This document shows, one piece after another, positions 33,878-41,839 of a stretch of DNA of 64,000 nt. Source of the stretch: Pseudomonas sp. TH15 (GTDB lineage: Bacteria > Pseudomonadota > Gammaproteobacteria > Pseudomonadales > Pseudomonadaceae). A program made the position numbers and the translations under genes. Within the stretch, counting starts at the first letter, position 1. Each line of letters starts with the position of its first letter. Where the stretch lies: NCBI RefSeq assembly GCF_016651105.1, contig NZ_JAEKEL010000001.1:3772001-3836000 (forward strand), in the 5' to 3' direction. Under the pieces are notes generated by a model that was not told the origin of the DNA, did no database searches, and saw only the letters and a list, made by a program, of their open reading frames with translations.

Positions 33878-35505
33878 AGCGGCGGCAACCCGCTGTCACC
33901 CACCGGGTCGTGAACCCGCTCAGCCATCGGGATCGCCCGGGTCGCGCGCCACAGGTCTTCGCCTTGCCAATGCTGGCCGGTTTCACTGTACAGCGCGCCG
34001 TTCAAGCCATCGAGCGCATCCGACAGCGGCACAAAACGCGCCGCCATGTCGGCCAGGGTTTCCGGTTGTTGCCGGGCCCAGGCGTCGAGGGCCTGGCGGG
34101 TGGCGTGGGGGTCGTTGGCCTGGCAGGCACGCTTGAGGTCGTCGAGCACGGTGCGCGGGCTCGGGCCGGTTTGCGCGGCGCGCAGGATCGCCGGTTGCCA
34201 GCGGGCGCGCCACCAGAGGCCGAAGCCGAGCAGGGTGGTACAGGCCAGGATCACGGTGCTGAGTTTCCACCACCACAGGGCTTCGCTGTCGGCGCCGTAA
34301 CTCACTTGTGGAGAACCCGCCGGGGTGTCGACTACCAGGCTCGGATTATTCGTCACTTGCAGGGTTCGGGCCGGCAGATTGCTGTGTTCCAGGTGATCTT
34401 CGAAGGTGTTCCACCAGACCACGTCCACCGATGGCAACTCGATGGCGCCACTGTGGGCGGGCACCAAAGCTTCACGATCTTCACGACTGCCGATCAGGCC
34501 ACGCTCACTGTTCTGATTGCCCAGCACCGGTTGGTCCGGGTAGCGGCGCAAGCCGTTGACGTCGGTCGCGGGCAGCGGCGGCAACTGTGAACTGGCCAGG
34601 CCTTCAGCCTTCACGGTCAGGCTGCGGGTCAGTGAATCGCCAACCTGCGCGTGATCCGGCTCCGGGCTCCAGCTTTCGCTGAGGCTCAAGCTGCGCGCCG
34701 GCAGCCATGGCGAATCGGCTGGGTAGGTCGCGGGTTTGGCTTTGACCGTCAGTGGGATCTCGGCCGAGCTGACGCGCAGCAACTTGCCGGTTTTCGGCCC
34801 TTGAGCGCTGGTATCCTGGGACGGTTGCGCGTCGACCAGGGTAGCGCTGAACACCTGCGTCGGGATGGTCAGCACACCGCTGTGTTGGGGGAAGATCGCG
34901 TAGCGCATTTCGATCACGCCATGGCGCAGACCGTTGATGACTTTTTCATAAGTGCGCGACTCGCCCAGTTGTTCGATGCGCGCATCGGGAATCTGCAACG
35001 GGGTCAGGCTGCTGTCGTCGTACAGCGACACCGAATGGTAGATGCGCAAGGTCAAAATCGCCTGGGCCTGCACGTACACGCTGGACTGATCGAGGCTGGC
35101 TTCGATGAATACCGGCGCCAAGGTGTTCTTGGTGTCCTGGGTTTCGGTCTCTACCACCTGGATGCTGATCGGCTGACTGCGGACTTCGCCCAGTTGCAGC
35201 GACGGTATCTCCACGCTGCCGTTTTGCTTGGGCAGCAGGGTAATGATCCAGCGCGTGGTGGCACGGTTGTCGCCGTTGATCGTGGTCAACTGGTTGACCT
35301 GGCGGGTGCCGCGCACTTCAAACAGCGGCTCCAGTGGTGTCAGGTCCGGTTTGCCGAACTGTGTGACGTCGTTGGATTCCAGGGTCAGTTCGACTGTTTC
35401 TCCGGTGTTCAGGCGACTGCGATCCACACTGGCGACCAGATCCGCAGCCTGGGCCTGAAAGGACCAGAAGAGCAGCGCGAGCAAGAGAGCGGTGAAGCGG
35501 GTCAT
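33865..35505 (-). CDS. batD: BatD-type membrane protein (oxygen-tolerance family)
   Basis: 546 residues: signal peptide (MTRFTALLLALLFWSFQAQA, cleavage near 20), periplasmic immunoglobulin-like beta domains (from VASVDRSRLNTGETVELTLES), a membrane helix near residue 415 (WWKLSTVILACTTLLGFGLWW) and a cytoplasmic tail. Last gene of the MoxR-DUF58-VWA operon; overlaps the preceding VWA-TPR stop/start by four bases. The family is linked to stress tolerance and cell-envelope assembly; the molecular role is unknown. Confidence 0.9.
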   Translation of the reverse strand: MTRFTALLLALLFWSFQAQAADLVASVDRSRLNTGETVELTLESNDVTQFGKPDLTPLEPLFEVRGTRQVNQLTTINGDNRATTRWIITLLPKQNGSVEIPSLQLGEVRSQPISIQVVETETQDTKNTLAPVFIEASLDQSSVYVQAQAILTLRIYHSVSLYDDSSLTPLQIPDARIEQLGESRTYEKVINGLRHGVIEMRYAIFPQHSGVLTIPTQVFSATLVDAQPSQDTSAQGPKTGKLLRVSSAEIPLTVKAKPATYPADSPWLPARSLSLSESWSPEPDHAQVGDSLTRSLTVKAEGLASSQLPPLPATDVNGLRRYPDQPVLGNQNSERGLIGSREDREALVPAHSGAIELPSVDVVWWNTFEDHLEHSNLPARTLQVTNNPSLVVDTPAGSPQVSYGADSEALWWWKLSTVILACTTLLGFGLWWRARWQPAILRAAQTGPSPRTVLDDLKRACQANDPHATRQALDAWARQQPETLADMAARFVPLSDALDGLNGALYSETGQHWQGEDLWRATRAIPMAERVHDPVGDSGLPPLYPK

Positions 35506-37241
35506 CGAATTTTTCCCTGATCCTGATGTTGTTGCTGTTCGTACCAGAATTTGCGCCGGAGCAGTTCGCCCGGGTCATCCGGGATCTTGCGCAGCCATTG
35601 CTCCAGCGCCTGGGCTTGTTCGCCTTCAATGCTGTCGTTGGCCGGGCGCCGTGGAGGCGTGGTGCTTTGTTCGTCCCCCAGATCGCTGCCCGGTACTTCA
35701 TTGGCGCCAGGTTGCGGCGGCGCGGTAGACGGTTGTTCGGTGTCGGGCGCGGTGGCCTGGGTATCGGATTTCGGCTCGCCGCTGCTCGAAGGCTGGGTGG
35801 CGGCGCCGGGCGGCGGGCCGTCGCTGGCAGTCCCGGCCTCGTCGCCTTCGGTTTTGTCCGGTTCAACGGCCGGTGGCGTGGCTTTCTGTTTGATCAAGGC
35901 TTCGACCAACGCCTTGTTGGTCAGTGCCGGACGCAAATCCGGCTGGCGCTCCAGGGCCTGGTCATAAGCATCCAGCGCCGCTTCCAGTTCACCGCTCTTG
36001 GCCAGGGCGTTACCCCGATTGTAGTGCGCCCGCGCGTCGTCGCCTTGGGCGAAGCGCTCGGCGGCGCCGCTGTAGTCGCCGGCTTCATAGAGCGCCACAC
36101 CCTGCCATTGCGGGTCTTCGAAATGCTGGGCGGCCTCGGCCGGGTGCTCCTGATTGAGCAAATGCAGCCCCCGTTGATCGGGGCGCAGCCACAGGTCTTC
36201 AAAGTCGAAGGCGTAACTCGGCTGCGGCATCAGGAACAACAGCGGCAGGCAGAACAACCAACCCCGGCGTCCGGCAAAGGAGGCCAGCAGTAACAGTGGC
36301 AGCAACAGCCAGTAACCCTGGTCGGCCCAAGTATCGAGGCGCAGGGTCTGGCCATCGTTACGCAAGTTGCGCGGGCCATCGAGCAGGCCGAGGGCGCCCA
36401 GATCAGCGTCGTCCAGCCTTGACGAGTGGTAGCGACCGCCCAGGTCGCTGGCGAAGGCTTTCAGGCCTTGGTTGTCGAGGTGCGGCACCAGAATCGCGCC
36501 TTGGGCGTCCTTGAGGAAACTGCCGTCCTCCTGAGCCACAGGCGCGCCTTCGGGCGTGCCGACGCCGAGCATCAGAAACTCCGTGGACTTGCCGTCCAGT
36601 GCGCGGCGAATACCCTGGCGTTCCTGTTCGGTCAGGGACGAGCCGATCAGCAGGATCCGGCCCTGGCCCAGAGCGCCCTGATCCAGCAGCGCCAAGGCCT
36701 TGACCACCGCCAGATCGGCGCGATGACCGGCCTCGGGCATCAACGAAGGCTTGAGCGCGTCCAGCAGATTACGGCTGGTGGACAAGTCATCCGACAACGG
36801 CACCAGCGTGTGAGCGCTGCCGGCGTAAACGACGATTGCGGTCTGGGCATCGCTGCGACTTTGCAGCAAGTCAAACAGCTTGCGCCGCGCCTGTTCCAGT
36901 CGCGTCGGTGGGCTGTCGGTGGCGAGCATTTCCGGGGTTAGCTCCAGCAGCACCACCAGCGGGTCGGCGGGTTTCTGGCTGGTTTGTTCGACTCGTTCCC
37001 AACTCGGCCCGAGCAGAGCACCGATGGTCAGCACCCAGGCCAGGCCCAGCACCACCCACGGCAATTTACTGTCGTGACCTTTGCCGCCACTGAGTAGTGC
37101 CGCGTGGAAGGCCGGCGGCAGGATCATCTGCCAGCGCCCGGCGCGTTTCTGCCGATGCCAGAGTTGCCAGAGCAACCAGCCCAGCAACGGCAACAGCAGT
37201 AGCCACCAGGGCCGGAACCAGTAAGGCCAGAGCGCGCTCAT
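35502..37241 (-). CDS. VWA domain plus TPR protein (BatB/BatC fusion)
   Basis: 579 residues from MSALWPYWFRPWW at 37241, which overlaps the upstream gene as ATGA. Two N-terminal helices (5-25, 60-80), a von Willebrand A domain (~95-290), another helix pair (~310-350), TPR repeats (~385-470) and a Pro/Glu/Thr-rich tail. The VWA metal site (DxSxS) is degenerate, reading LVVLLELTPEM, so metal-dependent adhesion is doubtful. Combines what are separate batB and batC genes in other bacteria. Confidence 0.9.
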   Translation of the reverse strand: MSALWPYWFRPWWLLLLPLLGWLLWQLWHRQKRAGRWQMILPPAFHAALLSGGKGHDSKLPWVVLGLAWVLTIGALLGPSWERVEQTSQKPADPLVVLLELTPEMLATDSPPTRLEQARRKLFDLLQSRSDAQTAIVVYAGSAHTLVPLSDDLSTSRNLLDALKPSLMPEAGHRADLAVVKALALLDQGALGQGRILLIGSSLTEQERQGIRRALDGKSTEFLMLGVGTPEGAPVAQEDGSFLKDAQGAILVPHLDNQGLKAFASDLGGRYHSSRLDDADLGALGLLDGPRNLRNDGQTLRLDTWADQGYWLLLPLLLLASFAGRRGWLFCLPLLFLMPQPSYAFDFEDLWLRPDQRGLHLLNQEHPAEAAQHFEDPQWQGVALYEAGDYSGAAERFAQGDDARAHYNRGNALAKSGELEAALDAYDQALERQPDLRPALTNKALVEALIKQKATPPAVEPDKTEGDEAGTASDGPPPGAATQPSSSGEPKSDTQATAPDTEQPSTAPPQPGANEVPGSDLGDEQSTTPPRRPANDSIEGEQAQALEQWLRKIPDDPGELLRRKFWYEQQQHQDQGKIR

Positions 37242-38317
37242 CGACGCCTCCGCAAGCGCAGGCGTTTGAGCCGTTGGCGCCAGTCTGGCAGTTGGGTTTG
37301 CAAAAACAGATCCTTGCTCAAGAAGCGTTGCAACGGATTGTCCGGCCAGCGCTCGCGCACCACCAGCAACATGCTCAACAACAGCGCCAACGCCAGCGGC
37401 CACTGATACAAGGCTTGTGCCGGGCGCGCCTGAGTCGGTTGTTGAGTCACTGGTTCGAGCTGGTCGAGGGTGGCCCTGATCGCCTCCAGCTCTTTGCCGT
37501 CGCGGGCGCGGAAGTACTGGCCGCCGGTGGCCTCAGCGATAGCCTTCAATGCCGGCTCGTCGAGGTCCAGGCTCGGGTTGACGCCGAGGAAACCCAGCGT
37601 ACCGCTTTGCTCCGGGTCGGCACCGATGCCGATCGGGTAGATTTTCACGCCTTCACTGGCGGCCAGTCGAGCGGCGGTCAGTGGATCGATTTCGCCGCCA
37701 TTGTTAGCGCCGTCGGTCACCAGAATCAGCACACGACTTTGCGCCGGACGCATGCGCAAACGCTTGAGCGCCAGGCCAATTGCATCACCGATGGCGGTGT
37801 TCTTGCCGGCGATGCCGATCCGCGCTTCGTCGAGCCATATGCGCACCGTGCGCCGGTCAAAGGTCAGCGGCGCTTGCAGGTAGGCCTTGCTGCCGAACAG
37901 GATCAGCCCGACCCGATCACCTTCGCGGCTTTCCAGAAAGTCGCCGAGCAAATGCTGGACCAGCGACAAGCGGCTGACGTCTTCGTCCTGCCATTGCATG
38001 TCGGGGAAATCCATCGAGCCGGACACGTCCACCGCCACCAGCAAATCGCGGCCACTGGCAGCAATCGGCAACGGTTCGCCGAGCCATTGCGGTCGGGCGG
38101 CGGCGATCAGCAGCAACAGCCACAGTAGGATGAACGGCGCTTGCTGGCGCCAGGCCGGCAGGTGGGCGCGAGCACGGCGTCGGGTCAGGCCTTCGAGGTC
38201 GCCTAGGAAGCTGACTTTGAGCGCCGGTTCGCCGCTGTCGGCCACCGGCAGCAGCACGCGCATCAGCCACGGCAATGGCAGCAGGGCAAAGATCCACGGC
38301 CAGGCGAACTCAAACAT
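37238..38317 (-). CDS. batA: VWA domain membrane protein (BatA type)
   Basis: 359 residues: two N-terminal helices (8-26, 60-76), a VWA domain with an intact metal site (AVDVSGSMDF at about 92-101, TDGANNGG near 200) and a C-terminal helix near 310. Probably forms a membrane complex with the VWA-TPR partner and is acted on by the MoxR ATPase. Confidence 0.93.
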   Translation of the reverse strand: MFEFAWPWIFALLPLPWLMRVLLPVADSGEPALKVSFLGDLEGLTRRRARAHLPAWRQQAPFILLWLLLLIAAARPQWLGEPLPIAASGRDLLVAVDVSGSMDFPDMQWQDEDVSRLSLVQHLLGDFLESREGDRVGLILFGSKAYLQAPLTFDRRTVRIWLDEARIGIAGKNTAIGDAIGLALKRLRMRPAQSRVLILVTDGANNGGEIDPLTAARLAASEGVKIYPIGIGADPEQSGTLGFLGVNPSLDLDEPALKAIAEATGGQYFRARDGKELEAIRATLDQLEPVTQQPTQARPAQALYQWPLALALLLSMLLVVRERWPDNPLQRFLSKDLFLQTQLPDWRQRLKRLRLRRRR

Positions 38318-38804
38318 GTTTGCGAATCCAGGTGTCGACGGCGTGGGTCAGGCCTGCAATGGCCTTGTCGTCGAGTTTGCATTCGGGTTTGTAGGCGCCT
38401 TCCACCAGCACCATCCACCGTGTCAGGCCAGCAGCCGGGCAGCGGTTGTCGAGGAATGCCAGCCATTTGCGACCGTTGAGGGTGTGGCTCTGGCTGTAGG
38501 GGTAATGGTTGCGGCACAGGCGTTTGAGCAGGCCGTTGAGTTGCTGCAGCCAGGCACCGGCCGGCGCGCCGTCGTAGGGTTTGGGCATTTGCGCCAGTTC
38601 GACCAGGGCGGCGAGGCGTACCGGGTCCAGCGGCTGTTCGGCGCGCACGATGGGGCGTTTGTTCGGAATGAAGCGCCGCAACTGCCACAGGCCGAAACCG
38701 ATCAGCGGCAATAACAGCAGCAACAGCCACCAGCCCGGCGCCGGTGGCCAGAAGTCGATGGGTGGCGGGGTCATCAGCGGTTGCAGTTGTTCGAGGCTGC
38801 TCAT
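38310..38804 (-). CDS. DUF4381 domain protein
   Basis: 164 residues, one N-terminal helix (PGWWLLLLLLPLIGFGLWQL, ~24-43) and a cytoplasmic helical part. DUF4381 genes occur almost only between DUF58 and VWA genes of MoxR operons, as here. Overlaps both neighbours by a few bases. Exact role unknown. Confidence 0.9.
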   Translation of the reverse strand: MSSLEQLQPLMTPPPIDFWPPAPGWWLLLLLLPLIGFGLWQLRRFIPNKRPIVRAEQPLDPVRLAALVELAQMPKPYDGAPAGAWLQQLNGLLKRLCRNHYPYSQSHTLNGRKWLAFLDNRCPAAGLTRWMVLVEGAYKPECKLDDKAIAGLTHAVDTWIRKHV

Positions 38805-39745
38805 CGACCTTTCCCCGGTTTCTGTGGGTTCAGGTACTCGCGCAGTTGCTCAACCATTTCACTCTGGGTGCTCAGTGGCATCAACAGTACCCGCAGCTTT
38901 TGCGCGAGCAATTCCCAGCGGGCGATGCGGGCTTCGGCCTGGGCGCGATAGGCTTGGCGCAGGTCGAAATTCAGGGTGTCGAGTTCCAACTGCGCGCCAC
39001 GCTCCGCGAAGCGTAAAAGCCCGGCGGCGGGCAGGGCGTGGTCCAGCGGATCGGAGAGCGGCAGCAGCAACAAGTCGCAATGGCGTGACAACAGACTCAG
39101 CTGTTGCTCGGAACCTTCGGTCAAGGCGCGTTCGTCGCAGATCACGATCACCAGGCTGCCGGGACGCAGCACTTCCCGGGCGCGGCGCAGGGCCATGTTG
39201 AGCGAGTCGCGGTTCTGCTCGCTTTCGGTGTGCAGCGACTGGTTGACCCGCACCAGCCGGTTGAGCAATTGCAGCAGGCTCTGCTTGCTGCGCCGTGGTT
39301 TGATTTCGTAGTGCTCGTTGTCGCCGAACACCAGCCCGCCGACCCGGTCGTTATGCCCCAGGGCCGCCCAGCCGATCAGGCTCGCGGCTTGGGCCGCGAG
39401 CACCGACTTGAACATCAGCCCCGAGCCGAAAAACAGCCGACGGCTTTGCTCGACCATGATGAAAATCGGTCGTTCGCGTTCCTCATGAAACAGCTTGGTG
39501 TGTGGCTCCTGGGTGCGGGCGGTGACGCGCCAGTCGATGGTGCGCACGTCGTCGCCGGCCTGATAGACCCGCACCTGATCGAAGTCGACGCCACGGCCGC
39601 GCAGCTTGGAGTGGTGCAGGCCGATCAGCGGGCTGCGCTGGCTCGGCGTGGAAAACAGCTGCACTTCGCGCACACGATGACGCATCTCGATCAGCTCGGC
39701 GAGGCTGACACGGATGCCCGGCTCGGGCGGCAGGCTGGCGTTCAT
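38801..39745 (-). CDS. DUF58 domain protein
   Basis: 314 residues from MNASLPPEPG at 39745. The DUF58 motif GVDFDQVRVYQAGDDVRTIDWRVTAR appears in pieces at about 55-80, and the VWA-like part FIMVEQSRRLFFGSG follows. Cytoplasmic, no membrane span. Core member of MoxR-VWA operons; likely adaptor between ATPase and membrane VWA proteins. Confidence 0.93.
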   Translation of the reverse strand: MNASLPPEPGIRVSLAELIEMRHRVREVQLFSTPSQRSPLIGLHHSKLRGRGVDFDQVRVYQAGDDVRTIDWRVTARTQEPHTKLFHEERERPIFIMVEQSRRLFFGSGLMFKSVLAAQAASLIGWAALGHNDRVGGLVFGDNEHYEIKPRRSKQSLLQLLNRLVRVNQSLHTESEQNRDSLNMALRRAREVLRPGSLVIVICDERALTEGSEQQLSLLSRHCDLLLLPLSDPLDHALPAAGLLRFAERGAQLELDTLNFDLRQAYRAQAEARIARWELLAQKLRVLLMPLSTQSEMVEQLREYLNPQKPGKGR

Positions 39746-39750
39746 CGAGG

Positions 39751-40710
39751 TCAAGCGACGGCTACGACGTCGAGAATCCGCTGGACCACTCGGTCCTGGT
39801 CAATGCCAGCAGCTTCGGCTTCAAAGGACAGGATGATGCGGTGACGCAACACGTCAAACAGCACCGCTTGAATGTCTTCCGGGCTGACAAAGTCGCGACC
39901 GGCCAGCCAGGCGTGAGCGCGGGCGCAACGGTCCAGCGCAATCGAACCACGCGGGCTGGCGCCGTAGGCGATCCACTCGGCCATCTCCGGGTCGAATTTG
40001 GCCGGCGTGCGCGTGGCCATGACCAGTTGCACCAGGTATTCCTCCACGGCGTCGGCCATGTACAAACCGAGGATTTCCTTGCGCGCGGCGAAGATCGCCT
40101 GCTGGCTGACCCGGCGCTCAGGCTTGGTTTCGCCGTTGAGGGCTTCGCCACGGGCCTGTTGCAGGATGCGGCGTTCGACGGCGGCGTCCGGGAAACCGAT
40201 TTTTACGTGCATCAGGAAACGGTCGAGTTGGGCTTCGGGCAGCGGGTAGGTGCCTTCCTGCTCAATCGGGTTTTGCGTGGCCATCACCAGAAACAGCGGC
40301 GACAACTCGTAAGTGCTGCGCCCGACGCTGACTTGACGCTCGGCCATGGCTTCGAGCAGGGCTGACTGAACCTTGGCCGGGGCACGGTTGATTTCGTCCG
40401 CCAGCACCAGGTTGTGGAAGATCGGCCCTTGCTGGAACACGAAGCTGCCGGTTTCCGGGCGATAGATCTCGGTGCCGGTGATATCGGCCGGCAACAGGTC
40501 GGGGGTGAACTGGATGCGATGGAACTGCGCTTCGATGCCTTCGGCGAGTTCTTTGATGGCCTTGGTCTTGGCCAGGCCCGGGGCGCCCTCGACCAGCATG
40601 TGGCCGTCGGCGAGCAAGGCGATGAGCAAACGCTCGATGAGTTTTTCCTGGCCGAGAATCTGCGTTGAAAGAAAGGTTCGCAGCGCAAGCAGCGCTTCAC
40701 GATGTTCCAT
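39751..40710 (-). CDS. MoxR family AAA+ ATPase
   Basis: 319 residues from MEHREALLAL at 40710, RBS AGGAACAGTC. Walker A variant EGAPGLAKTKAI (~38-48), Walker B LADEINRAPAKVQSALLEAM, sensor 1 MATQNPIEQEGTYPLPEAQ, arginine finger region DRFLMH. Chaperone-like ATPase acting on the VWA proteins encoded downstream. First gene of the six-gene operon ending with batD. Confidence 0.94.
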   Translation of the reverse strand: MEHREALLALRTFLSTQILGQEKLIERLLIALLADGHMLVEGAPGLAKTKAIKELAEGIEAQFHRIQFTPDLLPADITGTEIYRPETGSFVFQQGPIFHNLVLADEINRAPAKVQSALLEAMAERQVSVGRSTYELSPLFLVMATQNPIEQEGTYPLPEAQLDRFLMHVKIGFPDAAVERRILQQARGEALNGETKPERRVSQQAIFAARKEILGLYMADAVEEYLVQLVMATRTPAKFDPEMAEWIAYGASPRGSIALDRCARAHAWLAGRDFVSPEDIQAVLFDVLRHRIILSFEAEAAGIDQDRVVQRILDVVAVA

Positions 40711-40889
40711 CGATGACTGTTCCTGGAAAGGGTGACCGAAGACGTTCAAATAACGCCAGGGCTGGGGGCGTTACTTTAATGCATCGCGGGGGGTGGCGAC
40801 TAACGGCATTTTGCGCAAAGTGCGGGAAAGGGCTGGGGGAATTGTTTGAAATTTGTAGGTGGGAGGAGCGGTGGTGTTCTTTCGGACCT

Positions 40890-40964
40890 CATCGCGAGCA
40901 AGCTCGCTCCCACATTTTGAGCGGCGTACATCCGTCAATGTGGGAGCGAGCCTGCTCGCGATAG
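40890..40964. repeat. REP pair (inverted)
   Basis: gcgagcaagctcgctcccac and gtgggagcgagcctgctcgc in divergent order, between the MoxR promoter region and the small acidic gene. Confidence 0.86.
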
Positions 40965-40981
40965 GGCCAGCCCAGATGACA

Positions 40982-41335
40982 TCAAACTTCGTTAATGAAG
41001 GTGCCCGTCCCATCAAGGATGTTCTTCAGGGTCTCGACAACCTCATCCATATCCACCATATCCGGGTTAAAGCTGATCTCCAGCACATCATCGCCATTCA
41101 GCACGTCGGCATCCGCCGCCGCGATCTCGATCTTTAGCAGCGTCGAAGTCAACGTGACTTTCACCCCGTCCAGAGTCGATGGCTCGCCGTCGAGGGTGAT
41201 GTCCAGCGCGTCCTCGTCCGGGTAGCGGGTCATCAGGAACATGTCGCCCTGATCGCTGTGGCAGCAGAGCATGGCCATGTTGTCTTCTTCGTCATCGCAC
41301 GGGTTGACGATCAAGAGGGCGGTGGTCATTTGCAT
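40982..41335 (-). CDS. Conserved small acidic protein
   Basis: 117 residues from MQMTTALLIVNPCDDEEDN at 41335 (AGGAATTACCC upstream). Acidic with three cysteines early (CDDEED, LCCHSD) and a beta-rich body; no signal or membrane segment. Monocistronic. No function recognised. Confidence 0.72.
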   Translation of the reverse strand: MQMTTALLIVNPCDDEEDNMAMLCCHSDQGDMFLMTRYPDEDALDITLDGEPSTLDGVKVTLTSTLLKIEIAAADADVLNGDDVLEISFNPDMVDMDEVVETLKNILDGTGTFINEV

Positions 41336-41839
41336 GGGTAATTCCTGGCTCAAGGGGCGTGTTGGTCGCTAATGGGCGCGATTCTGCCAGCCCTCGGGAA
41401 TTTCTGCATGTGAGAGTGTCAGAGGATGTGTCGTGAACACGACGTGGGTCAGTGGTCATTTCTGGCACGCATGTACCGTAAAAACGGGGATTCAGACCAG
41501 CGTTTTGCGCCACGAGTGCTAGTGTTTACCGGTGCGAAAGCCCTCGTTTACGTGCCGATGACCGAATATGTCGCAGCACCGCAAGCAGGCACGTTGTCGC
41601 ACTCGTTAAGCTGCGCATCGAATGGATACCCGTAAAGGCATTGTGCAATTCATCGTACAGTCGCTTTTGCCGATACCCATTCTTGGAAGGTGAATGTGAC
41701 CTGAGTGTCTCGTCCAGCTTCACCCACCTGTCTCCCTGTTTCCTCTGCCCGAGAATCAGGAACAGGGTGACGGATCGCCCCGAAAGGGGTTTTGCACGCG
41801 ACGCTTCCATCAATAACAAGCCCAAGCGGAGTACCACAG
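41336..41839. other. 504-base non-coding interval upstream of gdhB
   Basis: No supported gene: open frames here on either strand lack RBSs and family features. It should contain the divergent promoters for the small acidic protein and gdhB. A short hairpin CCCC-gaaa-GGGG followed by TTTT lies at 41778-41793, about 46 bases before the gdhB start, and may affect the leader. Confidence 0.5.
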
